Positions 35,915 through 45,105 are shown, numbered from the stretch's first letter. The stretch: 64,000 nucleotides of DNA from [Clostridium] asparagiforme DSM 15981 (GCA_025149125.1 CP102272.1:6200001-6264000), one strand, 5' to 3'. Made by a program: numbers and translations. The notes: generated by a model not told the origin, from the letters alone.

Positions 35915-37075
35915 CTACAGATAAATCCCCATAAACTGCGACACCAACACTACCATCACAAGCGCGATGGGATACGTCGCCGCATAAGCGGAGGCCACGT
36001 CGTCGGTCTCCGTCACGCGGATCAATGTTCCCAGGGCGGGCGTGCTGGTCATGCCGCCGCAGATAGAGCCCAGGGAGTTGAAGGTGCTCAGCTTCAGAAT
36101 CCTGAACGCCACGATAAAGCCCACAAACATGGGCACCAGCGCCATGATCGCGCCGTAAATAAACAGCAGGATTCCCTGCTCCTGCAAAATCTCCACAAAG
36201 CCCGCTCCGGCCTGAGTGCCCGCCCCCAGAAGAAACAGCGCCAGACCGAACTCGCGCATGGTCTCCAGCACGTTCTTGGGCACGGAAACGCTCAGACGCC
36301 CGATGGAGTTCATGTGCCCCAGCAAAAGCCCCGCAATCAGCGGGCCTCCGGAGGTCCCAAGGGAGAAGGAAGCCCCGCCCGGAAGCGGAATCTTGATTTT
36401 CGCCAGGATCATGCCCCCCACGATGGCGCAGGCAAAGGAGAAAAAGCCCATACTGTCGCAGTAGAACAGGTCCTTGTGCTTGTGGCGGACCTCCACGTCG
36501 GCGGCCGCCTCGTACTGGGCCCGCTCCTTGTCCATGTCCGTGTGCAGGATTCTGGGCACCAGCTGCACAAACAGCACCACGCTGATCACGCCGAAGGGGT
36601 AGGCGATGCCGTATCCCACCGCCGCCGCGTCGGAGCCGGTGGCCTCGATGGCCGCGGCCAGGCCGGGCGTGCTGGTGAGCGCCCCGGAGAGCATACCCAC
36701 CGCCAGATCGGCGGGCACGCCGATCAGCTTCACGATGGCCACGCAGGACAGCGCTCCCGCGGCTATGATAATCACGCCCAGCAAAATATAGGATTTCGCG
36801 TTCTTCTTAAAGTTCCGGAAAAATTTCGGTCCGGCGATAAAGCCCACCGCCGTCACAAAGCAGACCAGACCCATGTCCCGGACCAGACCGGGCACGGACA
36901 CCCCCAGATGGCCGAATACCAGCGCCACCAGAAGAATACCCGCGGTGCCCAGATCCAGCCCGCATATCTTAATACTTCCAACTAAGTAACCCAATACCGC
37001 GATGAGGAACACCATAAGCAGCGTGCTGTCCAGCAAGTTGGTCTGAATCCATCCCCATACATCCATCTCGATCAT
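35915..37075 (-). CDS. AspT/SucE-like (AAE family) transporter, short form
   Basis: A 386-residue membrane protein with two related halves of helices, each with the family pattern (LVGSIKICGLDLGTAGILLVAL and SGGPLIAGLLLGHMNS). The AAE family includes the aspartate:alanine exchanger AspT and the succinate exporter SucE. Those proteins usually have two TrkA-C (RCK) domains between the halves, making about 540 residues; here only a short linker (about 185-210) remains. It directly follows the fumarate-reductase-type genes, so succinate export or fumarate/succinate exchange is the natural guess. An alternative ATG lies three codons downstream. Confidence 0.82.
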   Translation of the reverse strand: MIEMDVWGWIQTNLLDSTLLMVFLIAVLGYLVGSIKICGLDLGTAGILLVALVFGHLGVSVPGLVRDMGLVCFVTAVGFIAGPKFFRNFKKNAKSYILLGVIIIAAGALSCVAIVKLIGVPADLAVGMLSGALTSTPGLAAAIEATGSDAAAVGYGIAYPFGVISVVLFVQLVPRILHTDMDKERAQYEAAADVEVRHKHKDLFYCDSMGFFSFACAIVGGMILAKIKIPLPGGASFSLGTSGGPLIAGLLLGHMNSIGRLSVSVPKNVLETMREFGLALFLLGAGTQAGAGFVEILQEQGILLFIYGAIMALVPMFVGFIVAFRILKLSTFNSLGSICGGMTSTPALGTLIRVTETDDVASAYAATYPIALVMVVLVSQFMGIYL

Positions 37076-37102
37076 CTTCCCCTTTCAAAAATGAACAGCC
37101 GA

Positions 37103-38710
37103 TTAGTGACGCCCTTCGTGGGCATAGGGGGGCAGCAGCAGCGGGGATACCTTGTCCGTGTGAACCCCTGCTTCCTCCAGCTCTTTTGCAAACTTCTCCA
37201 CGTGCTCCAGCGTCATGGTTCCCAGTTCCACCTCGTTGCAGCGGGCGGCAGCGGCCTTTCCGGCGTCGCGTCCGAACACGATGATGTCCAGCAGGGAGTT
37301 GCCCATCAGGCGGTTGCGCCCATGGATTCCGCCCACGGCCTCGCCTGCCACCATCAGGTTGTGGATGGTCTTGGTGGCGCAGTCCGCATTGATCTCCAGT
37401 CCGCCGTTCTGATAGTGCAGGGTCGGGTAGACCAGGATCGGCACTTCTCTCATATCGATGTCATAGTTTAAGTACATGCGCAGCATGGCCGGGATGCGCT
37501 TCTCGATGGTTCCCTTTCCATGGATCATCTCGATCATGGGGGTGTCCAGCCACACGCCGAAGCCGCCGCCCGGGGTGGGAACGCCCTTGCCACGGTCGGA
37601 GCACTCCCGGATAATGGAAGCCGCCGCCACGTCGCGGGTCTCTAACGGGTGCATAAACGCCTCGCCGTCGCAGTTCACCAGCATAGCGCCAACGGAACGC
37701 ACCTTCTCGGTCACCAGAGCGCCGAAGAGCTGCGCCGGATAGGCCACGCCGGTGGGGTGGTACTGGATGGTATCCTGGTACAGCAGGGGCGCGCCCACGC
37801 GGTAGCCAAGCACCAGGCCGTCGGCGGTGGCGCCGTAGTGGTTGGAGGTGGGGAAGCCCTGGTAGTGAAGCCGTCCCGCGCCGCCGGTGGCGATGATCAC
37901 CACCTTGGCCCTGGCCACCAGGTACTCGCCGGTCTCCATGTTCTGGAGCACAGCGCCCGCAACCTGGCCCTTGTCGTCCAGGATCAGCTCGACGGCGGAG
38001 GTAAAGTCCACCACTGTGATGCCGCGGTTGATCACCTCGTCCCGCAGCACGCGCATGATCTCAGCGCCGGAGTAGTCCGCGCAGGCGTGCATACGCTTTC
38101 TGGAGGTGCCGCCGCCGTGGGTGGTCACCATGGTGCCGTCTGGGTTTTTATCGAACATAACGCCTAAATCGTTTAACCACTGGATGGCCTCAGGGGCTTC
38201 CATTACCAGCTTTTTCAGCAGCTCCGGCTTTGCCGCATAGTGTCCGCCGCCGAAGGCGTCCAGGAAATGCCTCTGGGGGGAGTCGTTCTCCTTGTCGGCC
38301 GCCTGGATGCCGCCCTCCGCCATCATGGTGTTGGCGTCGCCGATGCGCAGCTTGGTGGCGATCATCACGTTTGCGCCGCCCTTGTGAGCCTCAATGGCCG
38401 CGGAAGCGCCCGCGCCGCCGCCGCCAATGACCAGCACGTCCACGTCGTAGTCAATCTGGTTTAAATCCAGATCCACGCCCAGCAGGCGGCTGTTGGCCTG
38501 GAGCAGCTCGCCCAGCTCAACCGGCACCTTCTCGCCCTTGTTGGGGCCCATTACCAGGGTGGAAAAGCCGCTCTCCTTGTAGTCAGGATGATACTGCTTT
38601 AACAGGTTGTGCTTCTCGTCCGCATCCATTCTTCTGAGATCGGCACCGATTCTGGAGGGCCTGGTGGCCTCCACTTTTTTAATGGAATCAAGCATTTCTT
38701 GTGTCAACAT
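37103..38710 (-). CDS. Fumarate reductase/succinate dehydrogenase-type flavoprotein
   Basis: A 535-residue FAD flavoprotein of the FrdA/SdhA/L-aspartate oxidase family. The FAD-binding GGGGAG is at 96-101. Active-site-type residues are HPTG at 318-321, R359-D360, H432 (LHYQNGG) and the block GEAVGGIHGRNRLMGNSLLD at 456-475. About 85 residues precede the FAD motif, more than usual, and the C-terminal helical domain is shortened. It would reduce fumarate to succinate with electrons from the adjacent iron-sulfur subunit. Another enoate is possible, as seen in urocanate and cinnamate reductases. No membrane anchor gene is present. Confidence 0.85.
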   Translation of the reverse strand: MLTQEMLDSIKKVEATRPSRIGADLRRMDADEKHNLLKQYHPDYKESGFSTLVMGPNKGEKVPVELGELLQANSRLLGVDLDLNQIDYDVDVLVIGGGGAGASAAIEAHKGGANVMIATKLRIGDANTMMAEGGIQAADKENDSPQRHFLDAFGGGHYAAKPELLKKLVMEAPEAIQWLNDLGVMFDKNPDGTMVTTHGGGTSRKRMHACADYSGAEIMRVLRDEVINRGITVVDFTSAVELILDDKGQVAGAVLQNMETGEYLVARAKVVIIATGGAGRLHYQGFPTSNHYGATADGLVLGYRVGAPLLYQDTIQYHPTGVAYPAQLFGALVTEKVRSVGAMLVNCDGEAFMHPLETRDVAAASIIRECSDRGKGVPTPGGGFGVWLDTPMIEMIHGKGTIEKRIPAMLRMYLNYDIDMREVPILVYPTLHYQNGGLEINADCATKTIHNLMVAGEAVGGIHGRNRLMGNSLLDIIVFGRDAGKAAAARCNEVELGTMTLEHVEKFAKELEEAGVHTDKVSPLLLPPYAHEGRH

Positions 38711-38723
38711 GTGTCATCCCTCC

Positions 38724-39410
38724 TTATTTCTCAATATCGCGGTTGTTGTACAGTTCCTTCAGCTCGGCGATGGGCTTCTCCATGATCTGCTCGATCAGCT
38801 CGTCGTACTCGCCGTGGCGGATCTCCTCAACGCGCTTTTCCAGGTGCTCGGTCTTGGGAGCTAAGTATTTGCCGGTCAGTCTTCTGGCCAGCAGTCCCAC
38901 CATGGGATGGGAGATGCCCGCCGGACATCTGGTGGAGCAGATTCCGCAGCCTACGCAGTCAAAGGACTCGTGGGCGCATTTCTCAAACTCGCCTCTCTGG
39001 GCGTACGCGATATACTGCATGACGTTTAACTTCTGGGGACACGCCTTGGTGCAGGCGTTGCAGCCGATGCAGCTGTAAATCTCCGGATAAAGCTCCATCA
39101 TGATCTGCTCTTTGGGTTTGATCTCCTCCAGGTTGTAAGTCCGCTTGTCCGTGGGGAAGAAGGGGATGCTGGCCACATACATGCCTTCCTGGACCTGGGT
39201 CTGGCAGGCCAGACAGGTCTTTAACTCGTTCTTGCCCTTGATGCGGTAAATCGTGGCGCAGGCTCCGCAGAAGCCGTGGCGGCAGCCGCAGCCTCTCACA
39301 AGCTTGTATCCGGCGTATTCCATGGCCGTCATGATGGTTAAGTCAGCCGGCACCGAGTATTTTTTACCAAAGAAATAAACATTTACCATTTCCTGCATTT
39401 TCTCTACCAA
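38724..39410 (-). CDS. Fumarate reductase-type iron-sulfur subunit (FrdB/TfrB-like)
   Basis: A 228-residue iron-sulfur protein. The N-terminal 2Fe-2S domain uses C43, C48, C51 and C66 (CRHGFCGAC then C66). Two 4Fe-4S motifs follow, C114-C117-C120-C124 and C152-C155-C158-C162. Classic FrdB has one 2Fe-2S, one 4Fe-4S and one 3Fe-4S cluster, so the second full four-Cys motif here matches TfrB/HdrC-like subunits better. It would wire the flavoprotein to the Hdr/Flx unit. The gene is 13 bp before frdA and 9 bp after flxA. Compare TfrB of methanogens, which joins an FrdB part to an HdrB-like part; here HdrB is separate. Confidence 0.86.
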   Translation of the reverse strand: MVEKMQEMVNVYFFGKKYSVPADLTIMTAMEYAGYKLVRGCGCRHGFCGACATIYRIKGKNELKTCLACQTQVQEGMYVASIPFFPTDKRTYNLEEIKPKEQIMMELYPEIYSCIGCNACTKACPQKLNVMQYIAYAQRGEFEKCAHESFDCVGCGICSTRCPAGISHPMVGLLARRLTGKYLAPKTEHLEKRVEEIRHGEYDELIEQIMEKPIAELKELYNNRDIEK

Positions 39411-39419
39411 TCCTTCCTC

Positions 39420-40274
39420 TTAATATTCGTCTGGCAATTCGTCGATCTCATCACAGCGGAACACGGGACCGTCCTTGCAAACATACTTGGAACCGATGTT
39501 GCAGCGTCCGCATTTTCCGATTCCGCATTTCATCTTCAGCTCCAGGGTGGTAAACACCTGTGTCTTTTCAAAACCCATCTCCTGCAAAGCCGCCAGCACG
39601 AATTTGATCATGATCGGCGGGCCGCAGACCAGCACGGTCTTGTCTGTGGAGAATTCCAGCTCTTTTAAGTAGGAGGGAACAAAGCCCACATGGCCGTCCC
39701 ACTCCGGCTGCTCCCGGTCAATGGTCAGGTACACGTCCACGCCGTCCCGTTTGGACCAGTCGTTCTGAATCTCGTCCAGTCCCACCAGATCCTGCATGGA
39801 GCGGGAGCCGTAGAGAATCTCCACGCTGCCGTAATTTTCCCGCTTGTCCAGCACGTAGTTGATCACGGAGCGCAGGGGCGCCAGGCCGATTCCGCCTGCG
39901 ATGAACAGCAGGTTCTGGCCCTTAAGCGCGGTTTCCACCGGGAAGGAATTGCCGTAGGGGCCGCGGACCGTAATCTCGTCGCCCACCTCCATGGTGTGCA
40001 GGTAATCGGTCAGGGAACCGCAGCGCTTGATGCTGAATTCCTGGTATTCCTGATTGGTCGGGGAGGAGGTGATGGAGAACATGGCCTCCCCCACTCCGGG
40101 CACCGCCAGCATGGCGCACTGGCCCGGCATATGTTCAAATAATTTTCCGCCCTGGGGGCTTACCACCCGGAAGGTCTTGACATCCGGGGTCTGATCCTTG
40201 ATATCCGTGATCACGCCCACCATGGGGACTAACTCGTCGTGTTTATGGCTTCCGCCGCATCCGCAGCTACACAT
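39420..40274 (-). CDS. flxA: FAD/NAD(P)-binding oxidoreductase subunit (FlxA-like)
   Basis: A 284-residue ferredoxin-reductase-type protein, similar to PyrK, AsrB and FlxA. The FAD domain covers about 15-115 (FSITSSPTNQEYQEFSIKR), and the NAD(P) domain begins at LLFIAGGIGLAPLRS near 125 and contains VLVCGPPIM near 225. A C-terminal 2Fe-2S motif is CGIGKCGRCN plus a later Cys in YVCKDGPVF. The N-terminus is Cys-rich (CSCGCGG). In FlxABCD-HdrABC this subunit takes hydride from NADH. It overlaps flxB by 8 bp. Confidence 0.86.
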   Translation of the reverse strand: MCSCGCGGSHKHDELVPMVGVITDIKDQTPDVKTFRVVSPQGGKLFEHMPGQCAMLAVPGVGEAMFSITSSPTNQEYQEFSIKRCGSLTDYLHTMEVGDEITVRGPYGNSFPVETALKGQNLLFIAGGIGLAPLRSVINYVLDKRENYGSVEILYGSRSMQDLVGLDEIQNDWSKRDGVDVYLTIDREQPEWDGHVGFVPSYLKELEFSTDKTVLVCGPPIMIKFVLAALQEMGFEKTQVFTTLELKMKCGIGKCGRCNIGSKYVCKDGPVFRCDEIDELPDEY

Positions 40275-41310
40275 CTTCAGACACCCCCAGACTCTTGATA
40301 ACTTTCACAATGTTTAACGAGGAAGGACATTTGCTCACGCAGCGGCCGCAGCCCACGCAGGAGAACATCCCGTCGTTGTTTTCCGGGAAATACACCAGCT
40401 TGTGCATGAAACGCTGGCGGAACCGCTCCTTCTGGCTGTTGCGGATATTGCCGTGGGCCATCAGCGTGAAATCGGAGTACATGCAGGAGTCCCAGCAGCG
40501 GAACCTTTGGATGCCATTTCCGGTGTTGTAGTCCCGGATGTCGTAGCACTGGCAGGTGGGGCAGATAAAGGTGCAGGTGCCGCAGGCCAGACAGGCCTTA
40601 TACAGCTCCTCCCACTTGGGGGAGTTGAACAGCTCCAGCATCTCCGTGTTTTTAAAGGTCTCCAGGGAAATGTTGCTGTAGGGCAGCTTTTCCACGATGG
40701 CGGCCACGCTGGACTGCTCCGCTTCCACGGCGGCCTCTCCGGTCTGATCCGCCCCGGCCAGCAGGCCATCCGCAGCCAGTTCTTCCGTCAGCTTCCCGCC
40801 CTTCTCGGTATTTGCTCTCCAGTAAAGCGTCCCGTCCACCATCCAGGTGGTCACGTCTCCCGCCGGGTTCTGGGCCTCCACGCCGAACACCTTACAGAAG
40901 CAGGTCTCTTCCGGCTCATGGCAGGCCATGGAGATCAGCACGCCGTGATTTCTGCGGGCTTCGTAAAACTTGTCCACCGGGTCCGCCAGAAATACCTTGT
41001 CCAGCACCTCGATTCCCTTCACGTCGCAGCCCCGAATGCCGAAAATGGCAAAGGGCGCGTCCGCCAGCTCCTCGGGAGTGATGGAGATTTTCTTGCCTTC
41101 CCGGTAGCAGGTGTAGAGGTTCTCGCTCTGGGGGAAGAAGAAATCCTTGGGGGATTTCACGGTGTTTAACGCGTCCAGGGCGGTTTCCTCCTCCCGGGAC
41201 CAGATTCCGTAGTTGACCTGGCCGTTTTTGCGCAGGGGCATATATAAATCCATCCGGCCGGCAATGGCGGCGAATAAGGACGGTAACTGTTCGTTTGCGA
41301 TCTTATACAT
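40267..41310 (-). CDS. flxB: 4Fe-4S oxidoreductase subunit (FlxB/HydB/AsrA-like)
   Basis: A 347-residue electron-transfer subunit. The first 200 residues resemble the AsrA/HydB scaffold (FAIFGIRGCDVKGIEVLDKVF near 89), and two C-terminal 4Fe-4S motifs read CLACGTCTFICPTC near 240 and CVGCGRCVSKCP near 320. An acidic linker around 185-205 is rich in A, E and G. These subunits carry electrons between the FAD/NAD(P) protein and the rest of Flx or hydrogenase complexes. It lies 3 bp after flxC. Confidence 0.85.
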   Translation of the reverse strand: MYKIANEQLPSLFAAIAGRMDLYMPLRKNGQVNYGIWSREEETALDALNTVKSPKDFFFPQSENLYTCYREGKKISITPEELADAPFAIFGIRGCDVKGIEVLDKVFLADPVDKFYEARRNHGVLISMACHEPEETCFCKVFGVEAQNPAGDVTTWMVDGTLYWRANTEKGGKLTEELAADGLLAGADQTGEAAVEAEQSSVAAIVEKLPYSNISLETFKNTEMLELFNSPKWEELYKACLACGTCTFICPTCQCYDIRDYNTGNGIQRFRCWDSCMYSDFTLMAHGNIRNSQKERFRQRFMHKLVYFPENNDGMFSCVGCGRCVSKCPSSLNIVKVIKSLGVSEDV

Positions 41311-41313
41311 ACG

Positions 41314-42279
41314 TTATCCCCTTTCCCCAACAATGCTTGGCTCAACGTCGTCCATCTTGAACGCGGTCAGCGGTGCGAGCGCCTTATCGTCCTCGCCTGC
41401 CTGGTACGTTCCGTAGAATCCATTGATATCCTTGATTAACTTCCGGTTCAGCAGATGAAGCGGGATTCCCTGGGGACATACCCGGCTGCACTCGCCGCAG
41501 TCCGTACATCTTCCGGCCACGTGGAAAGCGCGGATCAGGTGGAACATCTGCTCCTCAAAGGTGTCCGCGTTGGCCTTCTGGGCGGTGTCGAAGCGGTCGC
41601 TGTCGAACACGCACTTGTTGCAGCTGCAGGCCGGGCACACGTTCCGGCAGGCGTTGCAGCGGATGCACTTGGAGAGCTCGCCCTGCCAGAAGGCAAAACG
41701 CTCCTCCGGGCTCATGGCCTCCAGCTCCTTCACCTTGGCGAAACGGTCCTCGGGCTTCACCGCAAGCTCCGCGTCCGCGCCGATCAGCTCGTCGTACACC
41801 ATGTGCTCCGTGCCCTTGCAGACCTTACAGCGCTCCAGAACCGCATCCCCGTAAGCGCAGGTCTTTTCCCCGTAGATGGTGCCGATCTTTAAGGTATCGC
41901 CGTCCTCTTCCACGGTCTCAATTCCCTTGATCCCAAGTCCCTTAATGGCCTCGATATCCAGCTTTCCCCTGCAGCCCACGCCGATGATATAAGCCTTCTC
42001 CCGGTCCACCCGGTGCTCCTTTACCAGCTGGTTGAAGCTGTAAGTGTCGCAGGGCTTTAAGAACACCAGGGTTCTGCCCTCCTTCTTGCTGGCCTCGATC
42101 ATGTATTTGCTCAAATTTGCTCCGCAGAACCCGTCGTAGACCAGCGCGTCCAGCTCTTTTTCAGTGCCGAAAAACGCGGGCTCGGGATTGTAGGGCAGGT
42201 CGCAGCGCTTCCAGCCCAGCACGCGGACCACCGTGCCGTCGGCCAGCAATTCTTTGGCTCTCTTAATCATTTCCTGCAT
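41314..42279 (-). CDS. flxC: 4Fe-4S oxidoreductase subunit (FlxC-like)
   Basis: A 321-residue protein with a coenzyme F420 hydrogenase beta-like N-terminal part (LDALVYDGFCGANLSKYM, ARTLVFLKPCDTYSFNQLV-type region) and an internal Cys pattern (CKVCKGTEH near 145). Two C-terminal 4Fe-4S motifs are CIRCNACRNVCPACSCNKC near 210 and CTDCGECSRVCPQGI near 259. This build matches FlxC of the FlxABCD complex, an internal electron carrier. The start overlaps flxD by 13 bp, as expected for a complex. Confidence 0.82.
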   Translation of the reverse strand: MQEMIKRAKELLADGTVVRVLGWKRCDLPYNPEPAFFGTEKELDALVYDGFCGANLSKYMIEASKKEGRTLVFLKPCDTYSFNQLVKEHRVDREKAYIIGVGCRGKLDIEAIKGLGIKGIETVEEDGDTLKIGTIYGEKTCAYGDAVLERCKVCKGTEHMVYDELIGADAELAVKPEDRFAKVKELEAMSPEERFAFWQGELSKCIRCNACRNVCPACSCNKCVFDSDRFDTAQKANADTFEEQMFHLIRAFHVAGRCTDCGECSRVCPQGIPLHLLNRKLIKDINGFYGTYQAGEDDKALAPLTAFKMDDVEPSIVGERG

Positions 42280-42713
42280 CGCAAATCCTCCAATCTCACA
42301 TTCTTGCCCAGTTTGTGGATTTTTTCAATGAAATCGTTCATGGTGGCGGCAAATTTCACGCCCTCTGCGGCGGAAACCCATTCCACTCTGGTTCTGCCCT
42401 TCTCCACCCCGATGTAGTCCAACAGGGAGAACAGCAGGGTCATTCTTCTCCTGGCATAATAATTGCCCGTGCTGTAGTGGCAGTCGCCCGGGTGGCAGCC
42501 GCAGATGATCACGCCGTCCGCGCCCTTCTGGAAGGCCCGCAGGATAAACAGCGGGTTCACACGGCAGGAACAGGGCACCCGGATGATCTTCACCTCGGCG
42601 GGGTAGCCCAGGCGGCTGGTCCCGGCCAGGTCCGCTCCCGCATAGCTGCACCAGTTGCAGCAGAATGCGACGATGAGCGGCTTAAACTCCGTATTCTCAT
42701 GTTCTATTTGCAT
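42267..42713 (-). CDS. flxD: MvhD/FlxD-type iron-sulfur protein
   Basis: A 148-residue protein of the MvhD family. Conserved Cys positions are C18, C19, C22, C48, C50, C71, C73 and C78 (FCCNWCSYAGAD, VPCSC, CGCHPGDCHY), which hold a 2Fe-2S cluster. MvhD links a dehydrogenase module to HdrA in electron-bifurcating complexes. I start at the ATG at 42713, which has GGAGGTGG upstream inside hdrA and overlaps hdrA by 10 bp; the longer open frame is read-through. Its position between hdrA and flxCBA is what the FlxABCD-HdrABC arrangement predicts. Confidence 0.9.
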   Translation of the reverse strand: MQIEHENTEFKPLIVAFCCNWCSYAGADLAGTSRLGYPAEVKIIRVPCSCRVNPLFILRAFQKGADGVIICGCHPGDCHYSTGNYYARRRMTLLFSLLDYIGVEKGRTRVEWVSAAEGVKFAATMNDFIEKIHKLGKNVRLEDLRCRK

Positions 42714-44698
42714 ATTGCGTCCACCTCCGCGATTAATTGTCTGTTGGAGAATCCCTGCAGGTCCATTGCGCCAGAAGGACAGGCGACGGTACAGGCGCCG
42801 CAGCCCTGGCACAGAGCGGTGTTCACCACAGCCACTCTTCTGGTCTCACGGATTCCGTGGTCGAATACTTCCTTATTCTCATAGGAGATCGCGCCGTAGG
42901 GGCAAACCTTCTCGCAGGCGGAACAGCCGTTGCAGTACCGCTCGTCGGACTTGGCCGTACAGGGGTTGGTCACCAGCTTGTCCTTGGCCAAAAGGCCGAT
43001 CACCTTGGCGGCCGCGGCCCCTGCCTGGGAAACGGTCTCCGGAATATCCTTGGGTCCCTGGCACACGCCGGAGAGGAACACGCCCGCCGTGGGGCTCTCC
43101 ACCGGACGAAGCTTGGGATGGGCCTCGGTCAGGAAGTTGTTGGTATCGATGCTGGCGGTCAGCATGGTCGCCAGGCCCCGGACCGACGGATCGGGCTCGA
43201 TGGCCGTCGCCAGCACCACCAGATCGGTCTCCAGGATGATCCGCTTGTTGTCGATTAAATCCACGGCCTGGACTCTCAGATGGCCGCCCACCTCCGCCAC
43301 CTTGCCCACCTGGCCCTTGATGTAGTTGACGCCGTACTCCTCGACCGCTCTGCGGTAGAACTCGTCGAAGTTCTTTCCCGGGGTTCGCACGTCGATGTAG
43401 AATACGTTGACCTCCACATCCGGGTACTTGTCCCGGATCAGCATGGCGTGCTTTGCCGTGTACATACAGCAGATTTTGGAACAGTAGGTCTTGCCCTTGC
43501 AGGTCAGATCGCGGGAGCCCACGCACTGGATGAAGGTCACGGACTTGGGAGCCTCGTGGTTGGAGAGGCGCTCCAAATGGCCCTTGGTGGGGCCGGCCGC
43601 ATTGGTCAGGCGCTCGAACTCCAGGGAGGTGATCACATCCGGGCTCTGGTTGTAGGAATACTCGTCGAACTTGTCCAGCTTAATGGTGTCAAAGCCGGTC
43701 GCTACCACAATGGCGCCGTACTCTCTGGTAATAATCTCGTCCTGCTGCTTGTAGTCGATCGCGCCCGCCGCGCACACCTTCTCACAGACGCCGCATTTTC
43801 CGGTCTTAAACTTGATGCAGTGCTCGCGGTCGATCACCGGCACATTGGGGATGGCCTGGGCGAAGGGGGTGTAGATGGCGCTTCTGGTGGATAATCCCCG
43901 GTTGAACTCGCTGGGGGTCTTTTTGGACGGACATTTCTCGGAGCAGACTCCGCAGCCCGTACATTTGGTCATATCCACGCTTCTGGCCTTCTTGCGGATA
44001 TCCACGGAGAAATCACCCACAAAGCCGGACACCTTCTCCACCTCGCTGTATGTATAAATGTTGATCTTGTCGTGGGCCGCCGCTTCCACCATCTTGGGGG
44101 TTAAGATACAGGCGGAGCAGTCCAGGGTGGGGAAGGTCTTGTCCAGCTGGGACATCTTGCCGCCGATGCTGGGGGTCTTCTCCACAATGTCCACCTCGTA
44201 GCCCGCGTCCGCGATGTCCAGGGCGGTCTGGATACCGGCGATGCCTCCGCCGATGACCAGGGCTCTCTTCACCACGCGGCTCTCGCCGGGCTGTAAAGGG
44301 GCGTTTAAGTTCACCTTGGCGATGGCCGCTCTGGCCAGAATCACCGCCTTCTCGGTTGCTTCCTCTTTATTCTTGTGAATCCAGGAACAATGCTCCCGGA
44401 TGTTGGCGATCTCCACCATGTAGGGGTTCAGCCCCGCGCGCTCCGCGGCCTTGCGGAACGTGTTCTCGTGCATACGAGGAGAACAGGAACACACAACCAC
44501 TCCCGTCAGCTGTTTGTCCCGGATCGCATCCTTTATTTTCGACTGGCCGGCCTCGGAACACATATACTGGTATTCTTCCGCATGAACCACGCCAGGCTCT
44601 GATTTCACCATCTCCACCACTTTTTCCACATCCACGGTGCCCGCGATGTTGGTGCCGCAGTGACAGACAAAAACTCCTATTCTTTGCAATGAATTCAC
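42704..44698 (-). CDS. hdrA: Heterodisulfide reductase subunit A (HdrA-like)
   Basis: A 664-residue iron-sulfur flavoprotein. The N-terminal HdrA domain has CHCG at 12-15, C47, C70/C72 and C104. The FAD-binding GGGIAG is at 150-155, with PSIGGKMSQLDKTFPTLDC following. An inserted ferredoxin domain has C246-C249-C252-C256 and C294-C302-C305-C309. A C-terminal ferredoxin has C589-C592-C595-C599 and C630-C633-C636-C640. In HdrABC complexes this FAD is the electron-bifurcating centre, sending electrons to ferredoxin and to HdrBC. A role with the FrdAB-type pair as high-potential branch is inference. The full cluster set is present. Confidence 0.92.
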   Translation of the reverse strand: MNSLQRIGVFVCHCGTNIAGTVDVEKVVEMVKSEPGVVHAEEYQYMCSEAGQSKIKDAIRDKQLTGVVVCSCSPRMHENTFRKAAERAGLNPYMVEIANIREHCSWIHKNKEEATEKAVILARAAIAKVNLNAPLQPGESRVVKRALVIGGGIAGIQTALDIADAGYEVDIVEKTPSIGGKMSQLDKTFPTLDCSACILTPKMVEAAAHDKINIYTYSEVEKVSGFVGDFSVDIRKKARSVDMTKCTGCGVCSEKCPSKKTPSEFNRGLSTRSAIYTPFAQAIPNVPVIDREHCIKFKTGKCGVCEKVCAAGAIDYKQQDEIITREYGAIVVATGFDTIKLDKFDEYSYNQSPDVITSLEFERLTNAAGPTKGHLERLSNHEAPKSVTFIQCVGSRDLTCKGKTYCSKICCMYTAKHAMLIRDKYPDVEVNVFYIDVRTPGKNFDEFYRRAVEEYGVNYIKGQVGKVAEVGGHLRVQAVDLIDNKRIILETDLVVLATAIEPDPSVRGLATMLTASIDTNNFLTEAHPKLRPVESPTAGVFLSGVCQGPKDIPETVSQAGAAAAKVIGLLAKDKLVTNPCTAKSDERYCNGCSACEKVCPYGAISYENKEVFDHGIRETRRVAVVNTALCQGCGACTVACPSGAMDLQGFSNRQLIAEVDAICK

Positions 44699-44712
44699 CT
44701 CCGACCTTTCTC

Positions 44713-45105
44713 TTACTTACTGTATTTGCGGAACGCGCTTGCCAGCAGCTGCTGGGGCAGATCCGGATCCAAAAGCTCCGGAATCTCGTCCGGCGACAGG
44801 TAGTTCTGCCCCTGCTGGCGGATCACCATGAGACGCACGGCCTCGATCAGCTTGGCGGGCTTCACGTCCCTGGGACAGCGCTCCACGCAGGCGAAGCAGG
44901 ACAGGCATTTCCAGATGGATTTCGAATGCAGCAGCGGTTCCACGTCCCCGTTCTGCACGTAGGACACGAACTGGTGGGGTCTGATATCCATCGCATCGTA
45001 GGACGGGCAGGATGCGGAGCATCTGCCGCACTTCATACATTTTTTGGTGTCCACGCCGCTGATCTCCTTCAGCAGCTCAGCCTTTTCTTTGTCCGTTTTA
45101 AGCAC
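44713..45105 (-). CDS. hdrC: Heterodisulfide reductase subunit C (HdrC-like)
   Basis: A 130-residue iron-sulfur protein with two 4Fe-4S motifs, C23-C26-C29-C33 (CMKCGRCSASCPSYD) and C67-C70-C73-C77 (CLSCFACVERCP). Length and spacing match HdrC, which carries electrons from HdrA to HdrB. Its start overlaps the hdrB stop by 8 bp, and hdrA follows 14 bp later. GlpC-like proteins share the motif but are longer. Confidence 0.9.
   Translation of the reverse strand: MLKTDKEKAELLKEISGVDTKKCMKCGRCSASCPSYDAMDIRPHQFVSYVQNGDVEPLLHSKSIWKCLSCFACVERCPRDVKPAKLIEAVRLMVIRQQGQNYLSPDEIPELLDPDLPQQLLASAFRKYSK

Noticed and set aside
35861..36985. 374-codon plus-strand ORF opposite the exporter gene
   Set aside because: It reads as a Gly/His/Arg-rich shadow of a membrane protein with clear helices on the other strand.
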